Assembly (NCBI GenBank): GCA_020740775.1
Contig: JAHEWK010000010.1
Location: forward strand, 2,170,001 to 2,234,000
Origin: Ilyonectria destructans
Taxonomy: Eukaryota > Ascomycota > Sordariomycetes > Hypocreales > Nectriaceae
Direction of reading: 5' to 3'
DNA: 64,000 nucleotides
Shown here piece by piece: positions 58,444 through 64,000 of this stretch; the stretch's first letter is position 1; every line of letters begins with the position of its first letter. Made by a program: the position numbers and the translations under genes. The notes under the pieces were generated by a model that was given only the letters and a program-made list of their open reading frames with translations, was not told the origin of the DNA and did no database searches.

Positions 58444-59295
58444 ATGTCCGACCCACCACCCCTAACTGACACCTTCACCGTGCCCTCAACATGCTATAAG
58501 TCCACCTTCGGCGCTCAAATCACTACAGAAACTCAAAACGGTATCTACTTTCTCCTCGGAGATCCCAATTCAGCTGGAGATTGCCTGCCGTCCGCGGTTG
58601 GGACTTCAACCGTCTCATATTTTTCCCCTGGTCTCTACTGTCCCCATGACTGGACAACAGCCTGCAGTAGAACATCAGATGGGCAGGCGATTGCAACCTG
58701 CTGCCCGCCTGGCAGCTATGTCTGCGAGTTGCAGTCTACCTTCGCAGATCTGTATTACTGGATCACCATGTATCCGTGTATCTCGTACGTTGGAGACGCA
58801 GCCGTAACGGCAACCAGTGTGCCCGTTATCATCACAAGCCCGACATCACATACCATTTACTATACCTTAGCTCCAAATGATGCTGTCAACGCTCCTGGGG
58901 TCGAATTAAGGATAGATATATCGGCCAATACTGCATCTGTTACCACAGACTCTGTTATCACAACCGGCTCTGTTAGCACCACCGGCTCTGTTATCGCCAC
59001 CACCTCTGTTGCCAGCAAGCATAAGGACTCGACACAAGCATTGGCGATTGGGCTAGGCGTACCATTAGGTATTATGGGAGCTGCTGTACTTGGAGTGGCA
59101 GTCTGGTTCTTTCGAAGAAAGAAAAAGAGAGACAAGACTCCGGACGTGGCTAATACGGGGACTACGGGAGAGACCCGAATGGCAGAGGCGGATGGCAAGG
59201 CTCTTAAACCAACAGTGGAAATTGACGGGATAACAGCGGGGACAAGGGTCTATGAGTTGGATAATTCACAGGCCAGAACAGAGCTTCCAGTATAG
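58444..59295 (+). CDS. Single-span membrane protein with Cys-rich extracellular part
   Basis: The frame from ATG 58444 (accATGt) encodes 283 residues; it is open further upstream but without another ATG. Residues about 1-125 hold several Cys (CCPPGSYVC, CPHDWTTAC). A Thr/Ser-rich stretch with short repeats (ITTGSV, STTGSV, IATTSV) follows. One transmembrane helix (LAIGLGVPLGIMGAAVLGVAVWFF) comes next, with a basic stop-transfer RRKKKRDK and a cytoplasmic tail of about 60 residues. This is the layout of fungal wall-anchored or sensor-like proteins. The expected signal peptide is missing, so a 5' exon may have been overlooked. No family with known function is recognised. Confidence 0.7.
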   Translation: MSDPPPLTDTFTVPSTCYKSTFGAQITTETQNGIYFLLGDPNSAGDCLPSAVGTSTVSYFSPGLYCPHDWTTACSRTSDGQAIATCCPPGSYVCELQSTFADLYYWITMYPCISYVGDAAVTATSVPVIITSPTSHTIYYTLAPNDAVNAPGVELRIDISANTASVTTDSVITTGSVSTTGSVIATTSVASKHKDSTQALAIGLGVPLGIMGAAVLGVAVWFFRRKKKRDKTPDVANTGTTGETRMAEADGKALKPTVEIDGITAGTRVYELDNSQARTELPV

Positions 59296-59500
59296 AGGGC
59301 TATAATCTAATCAACTTTTTTATTAATTAGCTACTTAAGCTTTTCTAAGTTTAAATTTTCTTGTCATTGAATAATCTTAAGATTAAATTTATTAAATATA
59401 TTAACTAGCTTCCCCAGTATAGTTAAAGTAAGAAAGATTAAATTAAAGCTTAAAACAAAAAATAATATATAATAACTTTATTATTTCCCTTAATAAGGGA
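59296..59500. repeat. AT-rich tract, possible RIP relic
   Basis: About 200 bases consisting mostly of A and T (ttaattagctacttaag and similar), resembling the larger AT-rich tract near 19.8-20.3 kb. No element could be identified. Confidence 0.4.
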
Positions 59501-59871
59501 ACCTAGTATTTGAATTTACTGTACTTTCGTTATATACGTCACAGTTACTGAGGCTCAGGTTTGGGTTTTAAGCTGCTTTTTTGCTATCTACTGGAATCCT
59601 ATCTAACCTGTTCGCTCTGCAGCTATTCTAACCTTTATCTCTACTCACAAATCCCACGACCCAGCCTGTAAAACGCCCCAAGATCCCCAACGCCTATATT
59701 GACCCGTTTAAGCCATCTGAATCCGCACTCTAGCCAGCGCCGTAGCTGGTTATCATCCACACTACCTCCACGCAACGCAAGAGCTCTTCAAACCAGAGCT
59801 TATACGCCTTTTCTGCCTATTGCCTCAATGAACTTCTAGCACCTGTTATTTCTTAATTAATATAAGAAATA
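59501..59871. other. Gene-free spacer
   Basis: This is the 3' flank of the DUF7029-type gene. Nothing recognised. Confidence 0.35.
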
Positions 59872-61329
59872 TCAGCCGGCGAAAGTCCAACACTGAGACT
59901 GAAATATAGGAGCATTGACATTGAACAGCGTGTTACTGTAGAGGGTTCCAATATAAGCAATAACGTCCATATTAAAGGTGCTGGCGAACCAGGCGCCGTT
60001 GGGGCAGGTAGCCGTGTCCGGCTGAGTGAAGGTGACACCCGACTTGCTGGCATAAGCAAAATCCAGGTCAGCAGAGAAGGCGTTGATAATCTGGGGCTTA
60101 ACTTCAAAGCCGGAGGTCAGGTCGATAGCGCCCTTGAAGACACGGATACCTAGAGCAAGGCTAAGATCGAGGTAGGGGTTGAGCTGCAGCGACACCTCGG
60201 CGCTGACATCGGAGGAGACAGAGGTCTCGGGCTTCCAGCCGCTGGTAGAGGACTTGTCAGAGTTGAGGAGGTCGAGGTGGACCTGGCCGTTGACAATCTC
60301 GCTGTGGAGGCCGAGGGAAGCGTCGACGGTGCCTGACGCGGCGAACTCGACACCGAGACCGAACTGAGCGATGGGGCCGACGTCGAGAATACCGGGGATA
60401 GTAAAAGCGGAGACAGAAGCAGAAAGGGGTTCATAGTTGTAAATGTCAGACGAGAAGGAAGCAGAGACAGCTGCAGAGACATTAACGTTCACGAGACCGG
60501 AGTAGTCGACGTCAAGGTACATCTTGCTGGGCTTGAACTTGAGGAAGTTGAAACGAAAGCCGCCCTTGATTCGAATGTTGCTCTCGAACTTGGCCTGATC
60601 GACGACGATCTTGAGGCTCTCTGTGTCAATGAGGGTTCCATGAATCTCGCCGCTAACTGATGCCTTGAGGTCACGTTTGGCAGGAGTCGACGTAGTGTCG
60701 AATTCGACAACGGCGTCTTCACTTTGCTCGTCAAGGGCAGAGCGCTTGCCAGCGGCAGTGGCAGTCAATGAGGCGTCATCGAAGGTAAGGCCAGAGACGG
60801 TGTAGAAACCACGCTCATCGGCGGTGTTACAACCGCCATTGGGAGAGTACGTGATAATAATGAAGTCCGATGTGGGCCACGCGGCAGAGGACGCTTTGAG
60901 GGAAGCATCATCGCTAAAGGTCATAGATACACCGGCGTCGGTGCACTCGACGGAGGCGATTCCAGCGACTTCCTCCAACACAACGGCAGGCTGCTTCATG
61001 ACAGCGTCAACGAGGGCCGTCATGTCGTCGGCGGCATACCCGAGGACGATCGCCTTGGCCGGCGTCAGAGTGTCTTGTCTGGCCTTGAGGCCCGCGGCAA
61101 GACCGGACTTGAGAGCCTGGGGGCGAGAGATGGGCTTTAAGACAACCGGAGGGGCAGTCTGACTGTCTGTCTGTCGGGCCTCCAGATTGTTGAGACGGCC
61201 AGATTCGAGTCCATCGGGTCGGTGGATGGGACGAAGAACAACCTTGCTGTCATCACTGGGCAATACAGCTGCGGAAGTGAACCCGGCGAGGGCGGCGATT
61301 GAAAGGAGGAAAGAAGGAGAGGTCTTCAT
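59872..61329 (-). CDS. Secreted protein of the DUF7029/DUF7223 type
   Basis: A single exon of 485 residues from the ATG at 61329, chosen because it opens with a signal peptide (MKTSPSFLLSIAALAGFTSA); the frame is open further upstream. The pre-region has two similar motifs, KVVLRPIHRPDGLESGRLNNLEAR and VVLKPISRPQALKSGLAAGLKAR, each ending in Arg, and a later KR (AGKRSALDE) and KRD, which suggest processing by Kex2-type protease. The centre (ASVECTDAGVSMTF, ITYSPNGGCNTADERGFY) and the beta-rich second half (LDVDYSGLVNVNVSAAVSAS, ASGTVDASLGLHSE) fit large fungal secreted proteins of unknown function. Few cysteines are present. A structural or surface role is plausible but unproven. Confidence 0.85.
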   Translation of the reverse strand: MKTSPSFLLSIAALAGFTSAAVLPSDDSKVVLRPIHRPDGLESGRLNNLEARQTDSQTAPPVVLKPISRPQALKSGLAAGLKARQDTLTPAKAIVLGYAADDMTALVDAVMKQPAVVLEEVAGIASVECTDAGVSMTFSDDASLKASSAAWPTSDFIIITYSPNGGCNTADERGFYTVSGLTFDDASLTATAAGKRSALDEQSEDAVVEFDTTSTPAKRDLKASVSGEIHGTLIDTESLKIVVDQAKFESNIRIKGGFRFNFLKFKPSKMYLDVDYSGLVNVNVSAAVSASFSSDIYNYEPLSASVSAFTIPGILDVGPIAQFGLGVEFAASGTVDASLGLHSEIVNGQVHLDLLNSDKSSTSGWKPETSVSSDVSAEVSLQLNPYLDLSLALGIRVFKGAIDLTSGFEVKPQIINAFSADLDFAYASKSGVTFTQPDTATCPNGAWFASTFNMDVIAYIGTLYSNTLFNVNAPIFQSQCWTFAG

Positions 61330-61504
61330 GTCTGCTGTAGAGTGTATTGCTTTGAGCGAGAGGCAAGCAGAGCTGCAATGATAATCAACGGAAGTGAGTG
61401 ACTGTGTTTTGGAGAACGAAAGAGGGTGGTAAGGAAAAGACTGAATGCTGCTGGATGCTTCTGGATATGGAGCAAGATGAGGATCTGGGTGCCGAAGCGT
61501 TGAC

Positions 61505-61512
61505 CCTTTATA
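61505..61512 (-). promoter_or_regulatory. TATA box of the DUF7029-type gene
   Basis: Minus-strand TATAAAGG, about 175 bases upstream of the chosen ATG at 61329. It supports transcription starting between them and hence the downstream start codon. Confidence 0.5.
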
Positions 61513-61529
61513 CACAATCATCGATGCCT

Positions 61530-63948
61530 TTCCTAGATTCGGAGTCGTGCATCGAACTGGTCACTAAGCATTGAACCACAATGCCAGAACCGGCTTGCCC
61601 GTGGCATCGTCCGTAAAAGGCGACAGGGAGAACAGAACAGTTCATTCTTTCCTCGTGCTGCGCCTCACATCCAGTCGTAAGGTGTGAATGGAAATGGGGC
61701 AGTTGACGATGAAAAGGGTCGACCCCTGTCAGCCGCGTTCATGCCGTGTCTTGGAGATGCGCTTTGTGAGGACAAAGGGGTAGCGGCAGGTGTCGACCCC
61801 ATGAATAGAGAGTCTGAAGAGTACGCAAATGCTCAGTTGTCAACATTTGCTCATCTAGTGCTCAATTGGGTCTAAAGTTACTGACGTAGGAACTCCTATG
61901 CAAGTCTGTCGTTGAGTGAGGCTCTGAGATAGCGCTGGTACAGTGCCATCATCCGACATCCGACTTCACGACCCCTGACGGCCCACGCGACTGACATTAG
62001 GTTTTCGTCCCCGTCTTGGCAGCTTCAGGCGAGTCATTCGCCCATCATCAGCCCCCGCCATCCTGGCTGATATGTCAAAGCTCCAATACGAGAAGCTTGG
62101 AGCAAGTTGAGATCTGAAACCTTGGCGTCTGAAGGGGATCGCATTCCCCGAGCGCCATTACGGATCTGGCCGTTGCGAACCCAGTTGAGAGAACACTGCC
62201 GTGGGTTAATTGGGCGAAGTTCGGATTCGTCTTAACCCGCACATGACCGGAGTGAACTTTCCTCGGCAATACCGAGATTTCGAATTCAGTATTAAGCCCT
62301 AGATGTAAAGCTGGCTTATTTATCGTGTCAGGGATTTAAGGTCTTTGGAGAAAACAGGGGAAATTGAAGCTTTTCGCTTTTTTTGGGAAAGGGCCCACAG
62401 CCGGCTGTCTCCTTTGGGATATCCCACTTTAGCTAGGGCTCTTGGCCTAACTAACAACTGTTTACATCCAGCCGGCGTAGTTTATTTACATAGCTCGCAG
62501 GATGCATTAATTCAAATATGTCTCAATTGCTTGAGTTCTAGCAATATCATAAAACAAGCTCACCAGTATTGTCGATAGCTTTGGACGGCGGGAATGTCAC
62601 TAGAGGAGTAGCAGATGGCAACTTGCCCGGGAGTATCTCTACCCCTCCAGTGCACTTGCTAAGAGAGCTGCGAAAGATGAAATAAAGCTGTTTTAGGATT
62701 TTCCTCACCAAGGACCATCTGTTCTAGCCTATGATCCCTGCATATACTCGGCAATGCATGGTCTTCTGAGACATTTGATCGGACGACAATCCACGATGTC
62801 GAATGCACTTGCCAGTCACGTTGCAACAACCCAATTTTAGTTACCCACAATGCTGGTCTTCGACGTGTAGATGGATCTATTGGCCAGAACCTGGCTGTTC
62901 CTCATGGCACATCTACCAAACTAGTACGCGTCTGTGTCAATATTGGACAGGCTCGAAAAGTACTGAAGGATTAGTGAAAGTACCACTGGACTTCACAGGA
63001 AAAATAAAATCACTCTCAGACTTGCCAGACTTGCCAGACGTGCCTAGAACGAGTGGGACGCGGTGGCGCAAAGCTGGAAACTCGCCGCCAGCGGAAAAAG
63101 TGCATATTTGGGTGGGTACAATTTCGCAAGACTCTGGGCTTGTCAGTGAAATCAGCCTTCGAAAACGATGCCGGAGTCGTCTTCCCTTAAAAGAGGAACA
63201 CAGGATGCGACGCTTTCTACGACGTACGGAGTCAAGCCCATCTGATTCACCGTTAGCCGACAGCAGTCCTATTTGACAGTTTAGCGGTGTGGCGACGGCG
63301 GTGACACTAATAGTCTAGTTTTGAGACACTGCACACTGTGGCGTATGCAGTGGTGTCCAATTGTTGCCTCGTTACAGGACGGGCTGAAGCCACAGTCAAG
63401 ATGCATCATGTACGTTATCAGCTCTGCATTCTGGAGCGTTCTATTTTGCTGGCTGACTTGACAGCCACCTCACGCGACCAATGGCACAGGGCAAAATGTC
63501 TTGGAAGGCAGACTTTTACGTCGATGGCCCTAAAATATACTCTGGGCTTATTGTGTCCGGTTAGATTGAGTTTAAGAACCCAAGAGAAAGCCTGCGATGA
63601 TTTGCGAGGCTGGCGGTGAAGAGACCCACGCAAGCTGTAGAATGCTGAACAAAAAAGGATCCAAGGTAAATGCAAGTTAATCATGCATTGATTGCAAGCC
63701 TATGGATTTATCTCGAGTCGACTTGTCAAGGGGTATAACGCACCGAGTTCCGTCGCGGTATCGTGGAGCAGCACCACGTGCAACCGCGCAGTTTTATCCT
63801 TGCTGTGAACTCTGAATAGCCGACAAGAATTGCCTGTGGCTTATCCCGCCTTTTCCAAAAGTGCTCTCATTTTTTCATGATCACGTCATATGTTTCAAGC
63901 ACGCTCCAATCGTCGCTCGGAGGATTACTTGGTGGCGTCCTTCTGCTC
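61530..63948. other. Gene-free region
   Basis: About 2.4 kb with only short frames lacking family features. No RNA gene or transposon was recognised. Confidence 0.4.
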
Positions 63949-63956
63949 TATAAAAA
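63949..63956 (+). promoter_or_regulatory. TATA box pointing off the right edge
   Basis: TATAAAAA in a CT-rich context just before the window end. It suggests that a rightward gene begins beyond base 64000; no coding start is seen inside the window. Confidence 0.4.
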
Positions 63957-64000
63957 GACTAGGCTGTGGTAAAAGCTGTCTGCCAAGTGGGAGAACATGC

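Noticed and set aside
62803..63276. 157-residue open frame near the right end
   Set aside because: Irregular composition, no conserved features, and no intron or promoter signals.
1..64000. CRISPR arrays, bacterial operons or Shine-Dalgarno sites
   Set aside because: None seen; spliced genes and fungal promoter features show eukaryotic DNA despite the bacterial-type toxin genes.

Overview
The window is nuclear DNA of a filamentous ascomycete (Pezizomycotina, most likely a Sordariomycete). Genes are interrupted by short introns (mostly 50-120 nt) with GTAAGT-type donors, CTRAC-type branch sites and YAG acceptors. There are fungal Zn2Cys6 regulators, LaeA-like methyltransferases and fungal secreted enzymes (Crh-type GH16, GH5_7, CE16, GH131), and AT-rich tracts that look like RIP damage. 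The species cannot be named from sequence alone. Exon coordinates given here were worked out by hand from reading frames and splice motifs.

Region 1 (1-19050) is the most unusual part: a three-gene insecticidal Tc (ABC) toxin-like locus, a system best known from bacteria such as Photorhabdus. A TcA-like gene reads leftward off the window edge. An intron-rich gene of unknown function (possibly P47/TULIP-like) and a very large TcB-TcC fusion gene read rightward. All three carry fungal introns, so they are established eukaryotic genes and not bacterial contamination. In the TcB-TcC fusion the intron lies just past the RHS core, so most of the variable C-terminal 'cargo' has its own exon, and I do not recognise that cargo. 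A strongly AT-rich relic (about 19795-20300) bounds the locus on the right.

Region 2 (20839-31642) holds a small Nif3-insert-like protein, a 14-TM MFS exporter divergent from a Zn2Cys6 regulator, a secreted GH16 cell-wall transglycosylase, a small secreted cysteine protein with an Asn-Asn-Asn-Ala repeat tail, and an intact LaeA-like methyltransferase.

Region 3 (31643-40540) starts with a second, divergent LaeA-like methyltransferase that has one frameshift. It continues with a hemicellulose-type group: a CE16 acetylesterase divergent from a GH5_7 endo-mannanase (shared promoter with a CGG-N8-CCG site), then a GH3 pseudogene with in-frame stops.

Region 4 (41835-48806) has two regulators (a Zn2Cys6 protein and a finger-less fungal transcription-factor-domain protein) and a divergent SDR / NmrA-like oxidoreductase pair. 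Region 5 (48807-64000) is gene-poor: a GC-rich DUF1593 secreted protein, a doubtful small ORF, a GH131 glucanase, a single-span membrane protein and a large secreted DUF7029/DUF7223-type protein, separated by long gene-free stretches.
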